Assembly (NCBI GenBank): GCA_905220665.1
Contig: CAJNAR010000167.1
Span: 186,001-250,000 of the forward strand
DNA length: 64,000 bases
Source: Albugo candida
Taxonomy: Eukaryota > Oomycota > Peronosporomycetes > Albuginales > Albuginaceae
Direction: 5' to 3'
Positions 1 through 11,095 of this stretch are shown piece by piece (position 1 is the stretch's first letter; each line of letters begins with the position of its first letter). The notes beneath the pieces were generated by a model. It worked only from the letters and a program-made list of their open reading frames with translations. It did not search any database and had not been told where the DNA came from. The translations under genes and the position numbers were made by a program.

Positions 1-4
1 ACCT

Positions 5-1009
5 CTACTTCATAGGAGCCTGAATTATCGTACCATTCACGAGAATCGCGCCAATCACTTTCCAAAATAAATCTTTGCCTGCTACATCGCTCTTCGAATC
101 AAATGAATCCGTCTGAAGGAACAAATTCTTTTTGAATTGGCGGTACGGATTGATATCTCCATTGACACATGCGAGCGCAAATATATCGATAATACAAATT
201 GCAGCGATTCCAAAAACCTTGTAAATGTTCACATTCTCTTTCAGTACGATCTGACCTCGAAGTCGTTGGTCGAGACCCATTATCGATAGACTTCCCGTCA
301 CAAGGATAAAAATGCCCAATGTATGTTGATACGCAAAATGCAATAGGAATAAAGAGAGAAATGGGAGTGATTGATGACATCGACGATACAGATTCTTCAA
401 TTCTTCGTATAAAGAGAGATCCGTCTCATCATTTCCATTTTCCGGCTCGGTTCCTCCCTCTGACTCTCCATTTTCTAACGGAAGTATCTGATTCCTTCTC
501 TGTGAAGCTGAATTGGAATTGGTACCGTCTGTAATTCCATCCCGGCTTTGCTCTTCCACAGGAAGCCCAGATGGAGTATGTTCCAAAGGCCCCGACGTCG
601 TGAGTAGCTGCTGGTTGATTCCACGCAATCGATCGATTTGAACGCGGAGAATCTGACTTGAGAGACATCGAAATGTGCTGGAATCGATAGTAATGGTACT
701 GCTTTGCGGTTCTTCCAGGGCAGCATCCGAGACGCCATTTTCAGGAGCCAACAAAGCGATCCTTTGTGTTACATTTTCACTCATTTGCGTGTTTTCCGCG
801 ACGTTTAAAGGCGTACTGCTTGTCGTTTCGCACGAAAGCGTACGTTCCGTGTCGTCCATCCGCTCAACCTCTCGTACACCATCCCCATCAGCGCAAATAA
901 TCGCTGATTCCGAAGGAATCACGGGATAGAGAACCATTTTAAAGTGTAGAGACAATAGAGAAAACAAAGTGTTTATTGGCTTAAAAAACACTGTCAATCG
1001 GATGCGCAA
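5..1009 (-). CDS. RNFT1/2-like membrane RING ligase, N-terminal part
   Basis: The open frame has an acidic, Ser/Thr/Asn-rich N-terminal half (about residues 1-200). Hydrophobic segments follow from about residue 213, beginning SLPFLSLFLLHFAYQH, then a second at about 264-282 (FGIAAICIIDIFALACV). The order and the charged loop between them resemble RNFT1/RNFT2, ER-membrane E3 ubiquitin ligases whose RING finger lies at the extreme C-terminus. No RING is present here. The frame stops at base 5, just after a possible donor (AA/GTAGAG on the minus strand), so the gene probably continues past the left edge through an intron. The first Met is at 1009, but Met25 at 937 is an equally good start because the first 24 residues are not obviously conserved. 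The family call rests on the membrane segment only. Confidence 0.5.
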   Translation of the reverse strand: MRIRLTVFFKPINTLFSLLSLHFKMVLYPVIPSESAIICADGDGVREVERMDDTERTLSCETTSSTPLNVAENTQMSENVTQRIALLAPENGVSDAALEEPQSSTITIDSSTFRCLSSQILRVQIDRLRGINQQLLTTSGPLEHTPSGLPVEEQSRDGITDGTNSNSASQRRNQILPLENGESEGGTEPENGNDETDLSLYEELKNLYRRCHQSLPFLSLFLLHFAYQHTLGIFILVTGSLSIMGLDQRLRGQIVLKENVNIYKVFGIAAICIIDIFALACVNGDINPYRQFKKNLFLQTDSFDSKSDVAGKDLFWKVIGAILVNGTIIQAPMK

Positions 1010-1578
1010 AATGGTACTTTGTTACTGCTATTACGCGCGTTCTCTTTCAATTGAACAGGTGGATGTGGGTGTCGTGTCCATACGTAAAAGCATACAAAAT
1101 GCGTACAGTCTTATTAGCTCACATGTCAATCGCTGACGCAACGTAAATCGAAGAAAAAGCAGTAAGAAAAGTGATGGAGTAGCGACACAAAAATCGAATA
1201 TAAAATCACACACAACGATTTCATGTGTTACGCAGACACACTGACGGAACGGATTGTCATCTGTGTGCTTTGTCCATCGCATTCGAATCTTTTTAGATTT
1301 ACACTCTCTGTCCCCGTCTCTGCATAACTATTGTTCCATCGATATTCTTTCGTATTGGCTGAAAGTTTTGGTCTAAAATTGAGACATCGATGCATTTCCA
1401 CTTCTCTTTACTATTGAACGGTTTCCGCGAAAATAGAATAATTGTCGAGCTTCCTGCTTTCCCACCGCTCGGCAATCCGACTGATCTTAAGACTTTAGTT
1501 TTCGCAAGTACGAGTGCATACTGTGACCCAATTGAGATCTCACTAAAGCTCGACCAAAGCTCAGATCTCTACTAAATC
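1010..1578. other. Intergenic, divergent promoters
   Basis: Space between two divergently transcribed genes (RNFT-like leftward, Myb rightward). A 61-codon frame at 1390-1575 has no recognisable features and is probably chance. No RNA gene or repeat was seen. Confidence 0.5.
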
Positions 1579-3843
1579 ATGTCGGCTACATCGGGTTTGG
1601 CTGCATCTCGCGATGAGGGTTTTGTGGCCAAAACAGTAGCCGTCAATGAGTCTATTTGCGATGTGACATTAGAACCGCATTGGATGCGGCCTTTGTCCGC
1701 TAAGAGCCTGAAAACTTCGCCACGAAAGAGGGAGAGGACAGATAGTTTATCGCAACAATTGGCACCTCCAATATCGCAACGACAGAAATCTCAGGATAGT
1801 TGTGATCAGGAGAAGCTTCAATCTGTGAGCATGCATGAGGCATCATTGGGCAAAGCTGATACGCAATTCAATTCTACGATTGGTACTAAAACTAATTTAG
1901 CAAAGGAAAAGAGCAATCCCAGGAGGTGGACAAAGCAGGAGGTACGATGAAAGTACTCGTTACAGAATTGTCAATGGCTGGGTCTCTTACAGGATGAAGC
2001 ATTGCGTCTCGCGGTGGAGAGGAGTGGTGAACGGAATTGGAAGGTTGATGGAATACTATCAGCACTTGATGTGGAATGATAGAGTGAGATGTGTGTTTAG
2101 ACCATTGCTGATCAAGTTCCTGGTCGGAATCATACACAGTGCTTGCAACGATGGACAAAAGTGTTAAAGCCTGGATTGATTAAAGTACGCAGATCTGATT
2201 CACGGCTACATCCTGATAGAAAGACTTGACTCTTTAGGGTCATTGGACCATCGAGGAAGATGCGAAACTTAAAGGGCTGGTCGCAAATGGGATTCGAAAT
2301 TGGGGTCATGTCGCGTCTATGATTCCGGGTCGAACGTATGCCTCTTAATTGGGTGATTTTTGAAGATAAACGAGTCGAGTTTTCGGTAGATCCAAGCAGT
2401 GTCGGGAACGATGGTGCAATCATTTAGACCCGAACATTAACAAAGGGTGCTGCACTACCAATATATAATTTGCTCGAGCTCACGCGTAATCGCACATGTT
2501 AGGTCATATTCTGAAGAGGAGGATCGTATCATTTTAGAAATGCAGGCAAGACTAGGCAATCGATGGTCGGTGATCGCTCAGCATCTAAAAGTATGACTAC
2601 GACCATCGGATTCAGTGCTTGACGACAATTTTTTGACAGGGTCGGACGGAGGATGCTGTGAAAATACGCTGGAAATCACTCAAGCGAGGACATCGATCTC
2701 TGTATAAGGAATGTAGGGACAAAAAAAATGATCAAAGGTCGAAAGAGAGCTCAGCATTCGTCCAGTGTGAGGACCTTCTCAATGTGACACCAAGCAAGAA
2801 GGTTCCAGTCGTGCTTTTCCCAAAAGAACCAGAATCTACAGCCTTAGCTGCCCACTTGCACTCATCGAATTTCTCGGGACAGCAAGTGCCTTCCAGCGAT
2901 GCAACTCAAGCTATTCCCGTGTCATCATACGTAGTCCGAATGAACAAGTTGACAAATATTTTGCCAGAATCAGGTTCCCGTCAACATAGTCCAGCCTGCA
3001 TCATAAATGGTGTTAGAACATCCGCTAGCAGTGCGTCCAAGCCAAACGCGCCGACCCAACTGGTGACAACTAACCTTCCGCTGGATACGCCTCCATATTG
3101 GCATCGCTCATCAGCAGTCGAGATGGTGCGTGCATAGAAATTGTGCTCAACGTAATAACTCAGCAACTGTGTGCTTTTAGCCGAGCAATTCGACTCCATT
3201 GAATAATTTCTCGCAGCAATTCACCCCAATATCTGTGTATCCGCCCGAATTACATTATGGCCAAGCGATTACTGCTTCCGATCGAGTAGTACGAAAAAGC
3301 CCTTCACGAGAAGAATGGGGCTCATCAAGCACCCCACGAAATGTCTATCCTCCATACTCGGCTATTCATGCTCATGCAAATGATCTGCTGCAGCAGCAAC
3401 GACTACGTTTAATCGTACAAGAACGTGATAAAGCAGCACTTGTTTTCTCATCTGCTCTTTCACCGGGTCAAGCATTGCTGACAAAAGAGCTGGAAGCGAA
3501 TAAGGAGAGACAAAAGGAGCAGCAGGCCTTCATGCATCAGGGATGGAATAATGCTGCGCAAGTTATGATGTTGCTAAACCATGTATGCTAAATGTCTGTG
3601 TAATTCTTTGGCCTTTTATTTGACTGATTCGGGGAGTAGGATAGTGAAACCTGTGAAGATTCCAGTCTCTCGTATGAAGGCTTGATGGAAAAAGTAAGGC
3701 TATCAGAGCTTAAGCCTTCCGGAGATGAGTTTTTAGAATCCAACGAAGTCGACGACGCAGGTAGACATATCGCGCTGCTCTCTTTGGCTTGGATTGAGTG
3801 TGTCTTGGTAGATGAGTCGAGCAGAAGAAAAGCTTTCACTTGA
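1579..3843 (+). CDS. R1R2R3-type Myb transcription factor
   Basis: Nine exons join cleanly: 1579-1941, 1993-2043, 2101-2184, 2238-2335, 2390-2446, 2503-2590, 2640-3125, 3181-3582 and 3640-3843, giving 610 aa. The eight introns are 49-57 bp with GT-AG ends. Three Myb repeats are split over exons 1-7. R1 runs from RRWTKQEDEALRLA to QCLQRWTKVLKPGL, R2 from GHWTIEEDAKL to CRERWCNHLDPNINKG, and R3 from YSEEEDRIILEMQ to GRTEDAVKIRWKSLKR. Each repeat has the spaced Trp residues and helix-turn-helix pattern typical of nuclear DNA-binding 3R-Myb proteins, which in other eukaryotes control cell-cycle and developmental genes. The C-terminal 400 residues are Ser/Pro/Gln-rich with no named domain. Exon joins were chosen because they restore the repeats without a gap. 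Confidence 0.9.
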
Positions 3844-4024
3844 AGCTTGATAGATTTGTATCAATGTGCTGAATGCGATTGTATCATAGTGATCAAAGGC
3901 AACTGTAGACGTACAACACGCTGTATTCCTACAAACCCTTGGTGTGAGAATAGAAAGGGTTTTTGTATCGAATTCGCAGATTAACATCAAATAAAACTCG
4001 CATCTAATACTGCGAGAAATCTGT

Positions 4025-4219
4025 TCATCGGGCCTCGAATTGTATGAGACGTTTTGTTCGTGCTTTGTACATGATGCGATATCCACAGGCACGACAGCGG
4101 ATTGGATCTCGTGCCGAAAGATAATTTACAATACCACAATCCCCACATATGTATTTTATTTCTGAATCTTTCACATTATCCATGCGAGTGGAGCCGGAAG
4201 GAGCGGAATTGTTGTCCAT
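4025..4219 (-). CDS. RPB12: RNA polymerase I/II/III shared subunit Rpb12 (RPABC4)
   Basis: A 64-aa protein with the whole Rpb12 signature: YICGDCG, then [15 protein letters not shown] and the terminal [11 protein letters not shown]. The two CxxC pairs bind one zinc ion. The subunit is common to all three nuclear RNA polymerases and helps hold the Rpb3 assembly platform. I chose the ATG at 4219 over an upstream TTG at 4228; the family is usually 58-70 aa. No intron is needed. It is transcribed away from NMD3 across a gap of about 110 bp. Confidence 0.95.
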   Translation of the reverse strand: MDNNSAPSGSTRMDNVKDSEIKYICGDCGIVNYLSARDPIRCRACGYRIMYKARTKRLIQFEAR

Positions 4220-4333
4220 TAATTCCAATCCAATTTAATAGTACCGTTACATATTTCTCATAAGGCTATACTGCTCTGATTGGATGTTATTACAGCACCT
4301 TGGCTAGTCATTGGCTGTAATAATACGATCGAC
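4220..4333. promoter_or_regulatory. Bidirectional RPB12/NMD3 promoter with CCAAT motifs
   Basis: Only 114 bp separate the two divergent start codons. The stretch holds one CCAAT (4225-4229) and two ATTGG, the reverse complement (4279-4283 and 4310-4314). No clear TATA box was seen. That the motifs are used is inferred; co-regulation of two growth genes would fit. Confidence 0.45.
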
Positions 4334-6150
4334 ATGATGATGCTTGACCAACGGAATTTGACGGATCACTTGCCGACAATGTGAGCGTTTATGCAGTCAG
4401 GAATGCTCGAATTGATCTAATTTGTTGTCTACATAGTCTTTGTTGCATATGCTCGACAGCAATCCAAGCAAGTGCCGCCAATATTTGCTCTACATGCTTG
4501 AAAAATGAGACGGACATCAGTGAGAAAATACCTAAAGAATACATCATACAGCAATGTCGTGGATGCCTCAAGTATGCAAACTTCATATTTAATATCACAC
4601 GCTATACGCTAATACGCATCCTTCTTTTCAGATGGCAACGACCTCCGTGGATTGCAGCAGAATTGGAGTCCAAAGAACTGCTTGCGTTGTGTCTAAAGAA
4701 AATCAGCGGCTTACAACACGTGAAATTGGTGGATGCGGTGTGGATATGGACTGAACCTCATTCAAAAAGACTTCAGCTCAAAATAACCATTCAAAAAGAA
4801 GTTTTAAGCAAAGTGGTGATCCAACAGGCTCTATTGATCAATTTTATAGTGAGAAATTTGCAATGCGATGACTGCCAGTCGATTTTTTCAAATCAATCAT
4901 GGAAAGCTGTGGTCCAAGTGAGGCAGAAACTCGACCATAAACGCACATTTTACTTTTTGGAGCAGTTGATATTGAAACATCAAGCGCATGCAAAGACTTC
5001 GAGCATTGAAACACAGCCTAATGGCGTCGACTTTTTCTTTCTTGAGAGAAATCACGCCCAACGATTTGTAGACTTTTTGGAAGAATGTGTTCCGCTCAAG
5101 TACGTTCTTCAAACGCCGAATCCCTTGATACTGATCTCGGTACGTGTACCAGGCTCAAAACAGCTAAGAAACTTGTTTCGGCCGATAATCATAGCAACAC
5201 ACACAATTACAAATTCACGTACTCGGTCGAAATAGCTCCTGTCTGTAAAGATGATCTGGTTGTACTCCCGATAAAGCTGGCTCGAAGTCTCGGTAATATA
5301 CACAATCTGTGCTTGGTGACTTCAGTATCCTCTTCTATTCATGTGGTGGACCCGTTCACATTGCAAACGTAAGAAGCTTGTTCTTAATCAGAGCTTGTTC
5401 TTAATCAGAGCTTGATCTCAAACTCTTTATAGGGCGGAAATTGACGGTGGAAAGTATTGGCGTCATCCCTTCCAAGGCGTTCGGTCAGTCAAAGCTCTCA
5501 AGGAGTACACAGTTCTGGATATCAACCCATGCATTCGAGCTCAAGGGGATGGTAAGGCGTATCATGTGAATAAGAAGACGCGCTTAGTCGAAGTCGAAGT
5601 CGTTCGAGAATGTGATTTTGGCGTCAATGATAATCGGTTTTTTGCTGTCACACATCTTGGAAACGTGCTTCATGTTGGAGACACTGTTCTCTGCTACGAC
5701 CTCACAAGCTCTGTATTCAATGACAATGATATTAAGCCGCTCGAGGAACTCAAAATCACGCTTCCAGATGTTGTGCTCGTGCGGAAGAAATTCTCCAGGC
5801 GAAGCAAAAAGCGGAATTGGAAACTCCAACAATTGAAGGAAATTCATTCTGAGCTTCCGGGTCAGAAGAACAATCGAGTTCCTGATGATGCGATGGACTA
5901 TGAGACCTTTTTGGATGAGCTTGAAAATGATCATGTGATGCGTGGGCAAATCAATATCTATAAGCAGCAGACAGAGGCCCAAGGCTCCAGCCATTCCGAT
6001 AATGATAATGAAGGAATACAAGTGTCCTCTATCCCATTATCTGAAATGCTGGATGATCTCACTTTCGAGACAAAAAGTAGCGATCCGGTAACGATTCTCT
6101 CCGTGGAAGAAGCCAGCAAAGTTGATGCGTGGGAACTTGAAGAACTCTAA
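4334..6150 (+). CDS. NMD3: 60S ribosomal export adaptor NMD3
   Basis: Five exons (4334-4380, 4437-4571, 4632-5099, 5153-5368, 5433-6150) give 527 aa, close to the family length. The N-terminus has the zinc-binding Cys pairs (LCCICS, CSTC, CRGC). AELESKELLALCLKK, AVVQVRQK, FLEQLILKH and VDFFFLERNHA follow, with the CKDDLVVLP-KLARSLGN segment in exon 4. All are hallmarks of NMD3, which binds nascent 60S subunits and recruits the export receptor CRM1. The start is the ATG cluster at 4334-4342. The donor GTGAGC at 4381 and an acceptor ending 4436 give TILCCIC in frame, whereas reading through would need a GTG start. The acidic C-terminal tail (from about 5900) fits the nuclear-export region. Intron 3 (5369-5432) carries a 17-bp tandem duplication. 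The gene ends tail-to-tail with P5CDH, 63 bp apart. Confidence 0.95.
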
Positions 6151-6213
6151 CGATCGGTCATGTACTTGCCTTTTAGCTTTCAAAATTAAGTAGAGATTAT
6201 TTTCATACTGTCT

Positions 6214-8193
6214 TCATGTTGCTTCTGGAATCGTCCAAGCTTTTGGAATTGGTCCAATGTCTTGAATAATTTCACGATGACAGGACCAAACAAGCTTGAT
6301 AGCTTCAGGCGTCCCGATTCCACCTGCGCGAGGATCTCCAGCAGGACCAAACCAGTGGTTTTGTGGGGCTCCTGTAGTTCGTGCGCGAATTCCCGCATAT
6401 GTCGTGCCATTGACAGAGCGTGCCAACACCTTTTGTCGAAACAGATCGTCGTTCGACACGACAGCCGCAGTCAGATGGGCATGCATTTTCTCCAAAAGTT
6501 GCAAAACTAGATCCAGTTGGTCGTCGCTGTACTTCGTAAGAATTTGAAATGGACCAAAAATCTCAGTGGTAACCAATTCGAAGTTCTCCTTTTTTAGAAT
6601 CTCCTCCAAAGGAACAAAGACCGCTGTTGGTCGGATCGCACCATAGACTTTTGGAATCGAATGATTTTCTACCACAAAGTCTCAATGAGACAAAGTCCCT
6701 ACCAGGAAGATGATCCTTACCGAGTTCCTTTCCTCCAAAACTCAGACGGGCACCGGGTATTTTCAAAAGAGTCTCGACGTGACCAAGCATTCGTTCGGTG
6801 GTAACGGTCAGAACTGGTCCAATGGTGAGGTTAGACAGCTTTCGACGCTCGGCAAGTTGACCAAGCTTCTCCTCAATACCGACATCCACCCAATTTTGAT
6901 GCATGAAAAGAATTGACTGAGCTGAGCATTTTTGTCCAGAGCAAGCGTAAGCATCCTAGACCATCATACAAAGTTGAGAGAACTTTTGTTTACACACTGC
7001 TGTGGTCATCCAACCTGGTCACACGTCCATGCAACATATTCTTGCTCATGCACATCGGGACCAAGGATCTGTAAAAAGAACGTGGTCAAGAATCTAGTCG
7101 CTAGACACATCACAAGGCTTACCTTCCAGTCAAATCCTGCATCCTCCAATTTGATTCGACCGACCATATCAAGTGCGAGCTTCTCAGCTACAGCCGAAGA
7201 CCTGGAGAAAATGTACAATTTTGTCACGATGACAGAAGTAAGATGCAGGTTTCTCTACCCAGTAAAGAGTGTGTTTCGCGGCTTTGCAGCAGTGAGCACT
7301 GCATTCATCACTTGACCGTTCGAATGAATCAAATCCACATCTCTTGGTGGCAAGCCACAAGCATGAAGCATTCGTAGTGCCTCCTGCATCACAATACTGA
7401 CTTTCGAATCAACTTTGATCAATACTTTATTGCCCATATACAAGGCTCCCATCAACTGTAGCAATGGAATTTCAAACGGGAAATTGAACGGAGTGATCAG
7501 CGCCACAGGACCATAGGGCCATCGGTACCCAACACTGGTTTGACCCACATGATTACCGGGAGCTCCAAACGACTTGGCCAAAAATCGAACTTGATCGCCA
7601 CCAAAATTCTCAAAGAATTTTTCCGTCACGATGACTTCAGTCTCAGCTTGCATGTAGCTTTTGGGTGAGACTCGTTGGATAAGTCGAGTGAAAAAATCAG
7701 CGACTTGGGGATCGCGTAACATTGCGGCGGCTTTGTGCGATATATCTCCATAAAGAACATAACTGCAATAACGATGATGAAACTACGGACTCGGTAAAGC
7801 TGAGATCCCACCGTTCCACGTTATTGAGAGGATTATGAAGTCCATATTTTGGCGTTTGTCGGAGACTTTGAATAAAAGGCTCAATTTCTTTCGTTGAGGT
7901 GGAAGGCATTTTGAGAAATGTTTCGCCATTGAGAGGATCAACGATTTCTTCCGTCATTTCAGTATTTGTCCATTGTCCATTCACTTGAGAATCAGTCAAT
8001 AAACATGTTCATACTCGAAAGGGAAAGCTTTTTTACCGAAATTTTGGCCGATTCCTGGTTTACTGCTCGTCAAGTTATTGGGATCGACAGTCGCCCAGCT
8101 TGGAATCGCTGAATAACAACGACAATCCTTCAGCGAATGGCGAGAAAAGAACGATACAATTGGCGTTCGACATGGACGCAAAAAGCGAAGCAT
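6214..8193 (-). CDS. P5CDH: Delta-1-pyrroline-5-carboxylate dehydrogenase, ALDH12 type, mitochondrial
   Basis: Seven exons on the minus strand (8193-8037, 7983-7812, 7762-7259, 7201-7123, 7068-7015, 6955-6721, 6668-6214) give 551 aa, near the plant ALDH12 length. It oxidises P5C/glutamate semialdehyde to glutamate with NAD+, the second step of proline breakdown in the matrix. The first 30 residues are Arg/Ser-rich without acids, a mitochondrial presequence. Landmarks are VDPLNGE, TPFNFPFEIPLLQ, KVDSKVSIVM, LEDAGFDWK, SGQKCSAQS (catalytic Cys), TTEIFGPFQI and the C-terminal GAPQNHWFGPAGDPR. The resemblance is to the plant ALDH12 branch rather than animal ALDH4. All introns are 49-59 bp. For the last intron the donor GTAAGG at 6720 is preferred, because a donor at 6702 would leave only 34 bp and weaken the KEL-ENHSIP match. 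Confidence 0.93.
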
Positions 8194-8585
8194 TGTATTA
8201 TGATATTTGCATAATTACACTTGACTCTCAACCTTATTACATAAATGGCATCCTGGATGGACCCTGTGACAGCTCGATTTTTGATGCTCTCTACATGACC
8301 ACGCTGACAGCTAACTTGGTATGATTCATAGCGTCATGTCTATACTAGGAAAGCAGATGTGTAGAATCAAGCTGTACTCACACATCTTAGACATTCTATC
8401 CTTTTCTTGCGACGTGGCAAGTGTTACTGTCAAACGATGCCAGCACATTCTTAGTTTGCAACTGAATATGCGAGAGACTTTCAAGCTCACAGTAGAAAAC
8501 AGACAAGCGATGTGTTTCTTCATTTGAAACAACTTGCATCATAGTAATACCTGCAGCTTCTTACACTTGTTAAAACGCATTCGCA
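8194..8585. other. Intergenic between P5CDH and prolyl 4-hydroxylase
   Basis: Divergent upstream region of two genes. Frames here are short, overlap each other and show no family features. No repeat or RNA gene was seen. Confidence 0.5.
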
Positions 8586-10643
8586 ATGAAAGATAAAATT
8601 GTCATTAAATCTGCAGTTCGAAAATGGAGGCGAAAAAATCTTGTCAATTCGAGCTTCAAACTGATTTTTGGCACTCTGATACTCGCTTTTATATGGACTA
8701 GCTTTTTCCCCATATATCCAATCGAAAATACCTCCACTCTCAGCTCCACTGCTATGAAGCAAATAAAATCGCAATTTATCGATACCATCCTTTCCCCAAA
8801 AGCTAACGCGAATTACTCGAGTATCCTGATAAAGGAGCCGAGCATGCAAAAAATCACTCCGACTTTTGCGCTTGCACCTGGAACTTGTGATGATCGGGAT
8901 TATATTCCAAAGGGACTGCATGGGAATCAAAACGTTCATGTATCTCAACCTATGGAGAAAATTCTCCCGCAGTCAAATGAAGTCTTTTTCATGCTGAATG
9001 GGCAAAATGACGGGCTTTATGTCTCGTACAATGATAAGTTTGGATGCATTCATGCCGCTGCGACGTTTGCAGCAATTTCGCTCGGTGCGGATGCCAATTT
9101 GTTGCAAAATGGAGTTCGATTATATTCACAATTCGGCTTCCCAATACTGAACACTGAGCATCTCATAAAAGCAAATCGTATTGTTCACATACTGCTGGAT
9201 TATCAACTATGGACATGGCCAGGCATACGAGTGGGCTACAAATACAAATTGGAAAGTGGTGTTGTGCTCACGACAATTGGATTGTCACCAAAAGTGTTTG
9301 ATGTCGAACATTTTTTCACCGCGAATGAAGGAGATCGAATTATCGAAGAAGGCTCACACGAATTGCATAAACGGGATCGCCATAATGATGTGAATCAAGC
9401 ACGAACATGCGAATCAGTATTTTTACGTGCAAATAGATTCACTCAAGATCTTCAGCGTCGAGGAGCTCAAATTACTCGCGCACCTTCTCCATCTTTTGCT
9501 GAGACTCTGCAGCTTGTTCGGTACGGTATCGGCGACTTTTATCGTCAACACCTTGATGTATTACAATCACGAGAATTCGTGCCCGAGCATTGGAATACTT
9601 TCACTTTCAATGATTTTGCAGCATGGGTTTCGTGGGCAGCCAACAGAATCCAGCAACTTGGAGACCGAGTACCGCATGATTTCAAGATAGGTGGACGATT
9701 CTTTCCAGCTCTGTATGATGTGAAGGGTTTTCATCTCGAGTTACTTAGCCTTTTTGTGCAAGAGGCAAGGAAAAGTAAGTTGTTTCTGATTCATTCAGAT
9801 GAAGCGTGGGATGAATGGCTGACGACCAATATCTATCGCCAATCCACCGATATCATCTCAGTCTTACTGAAGGAAGGAAATCGCCCCGAGTATCTTCCTA
9901 TCATAGTGAGAGCATGGGAACACGCTATTGGACTACCCGAGCTACGATACACTTTCCCTCCCAAAAGGGTCAATGGTTTATCTCACTACTACAATTGGAT
10001 CAGATGGGCTAAAGAACGCATCTCATTCTACGGGGATTCTCTTCCACAACATGTTCGCCCGGGAACGCGTCTATACCCAACATATATGGACACATTTCAA
10101 GTTGTACTACTCGACTATATTTTGGGAGATTACAACGCGGAGACTATGACCAAGCTGATCGGAAACTCGTGGTATGACTGGATGATCTCAAATCGACGTG
10201 AGCCTGGAGCTCTCGGAAAAGTTTTGCAGGCTTTTCCGAGTGTTGTCAACCTGGTTGTCCGATCTTGGGAAGCTCGTGCTCAAGTACCTAATCTTCGATA
10301 CAGCATCCCATTCTATGTAAAGGATTTTCAACCACAGAGATATGCAACTTTGTCTATGTACTTGAACAATCAAGCAATACGTGGAGGTGAGAAGGTATTT
10401 CCGTACTCAGTCGATCATGCTCATGACACTGGAATCCATAAAAAGGAAATGCCAGAATGCTCAAGTGGTCTTGTTGTACCTCCAAATGCTCTTCACGCGA
10501 CTTTATACTATAGTCAAACTCCAGAGGATGATATTGACAGCATGAGCATCCACGGTGATTGTCCATTGGACGAAGGAACAAAATGGGTCTTAAATCTTTT
10601 TATGTGGAACGCGAATGCTGAAGAAGGCGCATCGATCTGGTAG
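8586..10643 (+). CDS. Prolyl 4-hydroxylase alpha-like 2OG-Fe(II) dioxygenase
   Basis: Single-exon frame of 685 aa. A basic start followed by a hydrophobic stretch (about residues 25-43) is a signal anchor, so the enzyme is probably lumenal in the ER/Golgi. The C-terminal half is a P4Hc double-stranded beta helix. The HxD iron ligands lie in FYRQHLD (His322, Asp324), the distal His is about 656 in MSIHGDCP, and the 2-oxoglutarate Lys is about 666 in GTKWVLN. GGEKVFPYS and LFMWN are also typical. It should hydroxylate proline in secreted proteins using 2-oxoglutarate and O2. Between the HxD motif and the second half of the fold lie about 250 extra residues forming two similar helical repeats (about 340-457 and 462-574). 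A decayed tandem copy follows at 11096-13094. Confidence 0.85.
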   Translation: MKDKIVIKSAVRKWRRKNLVNSSFKLIFGTLILAFIWTSFFPIYPIENTSTLSSTAMKQIKSQFIDTILSPKANANYSSILIKEPSMQKITPTFALAPGTCDDRDYIPKGLHGNQNVHVSQPMEKILPQSNEVFFMLNGQNDGLYVSYNDKFGCIHAAATFAAISLGADANLLQNGVRLYSQFGFPILNTEHLIKANRIVHILLDYQLWTWPGIRVGYKYKLESGVVLTTIGLSPKVFDVEHFFTANEGDRIIEEGSHELHKRDRHNDVNQARTCESVFLRANRFTQDLQRRGAQITRAPSPSFAETLQLVRYGIGDFYRQHLDVLQSREFVPEHWNTFTFNDFAAWVSWAANRIQQLGDRVPHDFKIGGRFFPALYDVKGFHLELLSLFVQEARKSKLFLIHSDEAWDEWLTTNIYRQSTDIISVLLKEGNRPEYLPIIVRAWEHAIGLPELRYTFPPKRVNGLSHYYNWIRWAKERISFYGDSLPQHVRPGTRLYPTYMDTFQVVLLDYILGDYNAETMTKLIGNSWYDWMISNRREPGALGKVLQAFPSVVNLVVRSWEARAQVPNLRYSIPFYVKDFQPQRYATLSMYLNNQAIRGGEKVFPYSVDHAHDTGIHKKEMPECSSGLVVPPNALHATLYYSQTPEDDIDSMSIHGDCPLDEGTKWVLNLFMWNANAEEGASIW

Positions 10644-11095
10644 CTGTCGCATCCATCGCGCAAGATTTGGACATGAGCAGCTATACGACAACATTCCAAT
10701 GTCTACACTTTAGTTGCCTGTATGAAAATAATAGACTCTTGCTGAAATCAAGCTTTCGCATGTGCGATATTAACTTTAAACGAATTCTCACAATATTAAA
10801 GCATCGATAGCTGAGTAAGAATGAGTTTAACCTTGAATGGGGTTGAAAGGCAGCGACAGACAGAGAGAGATTACAGTGTAGATGAGCGAATTAGAAGAAA
10901 AAACAGCGTAGAGAGGTGCAGAATGGCAGCCTTTCACGGCGGTCAACAAATTGGATTGGTTCATTTGTCCTGGGATATAAACGGATTGGCTGATATTCTT
11001 TGCCACATGATCTCTCGAATTTGTTTATTCTATATCCGCAACTGCACTGGTGTCGCTGTTCTTTTTAGAATTTGACATAACGTCCCGCGATCTCT
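10644..11095. other. Spacer between tandem hydroxylase copies
   Basis: No supported gene. Short frames at 10821-11075 and on the opposite strand lack family features. The right end is the former upstream region of the second hydroxylase copy. Confidence 0.4.

Noticed and set aside
6262..6547. Plus-strand frames inside the P5CDH gene
   Set aside because: Antisense shadows of the conserved ALDH C-terminal exon; composition is Ser/Cys/Arg-rich as expected for shadows.
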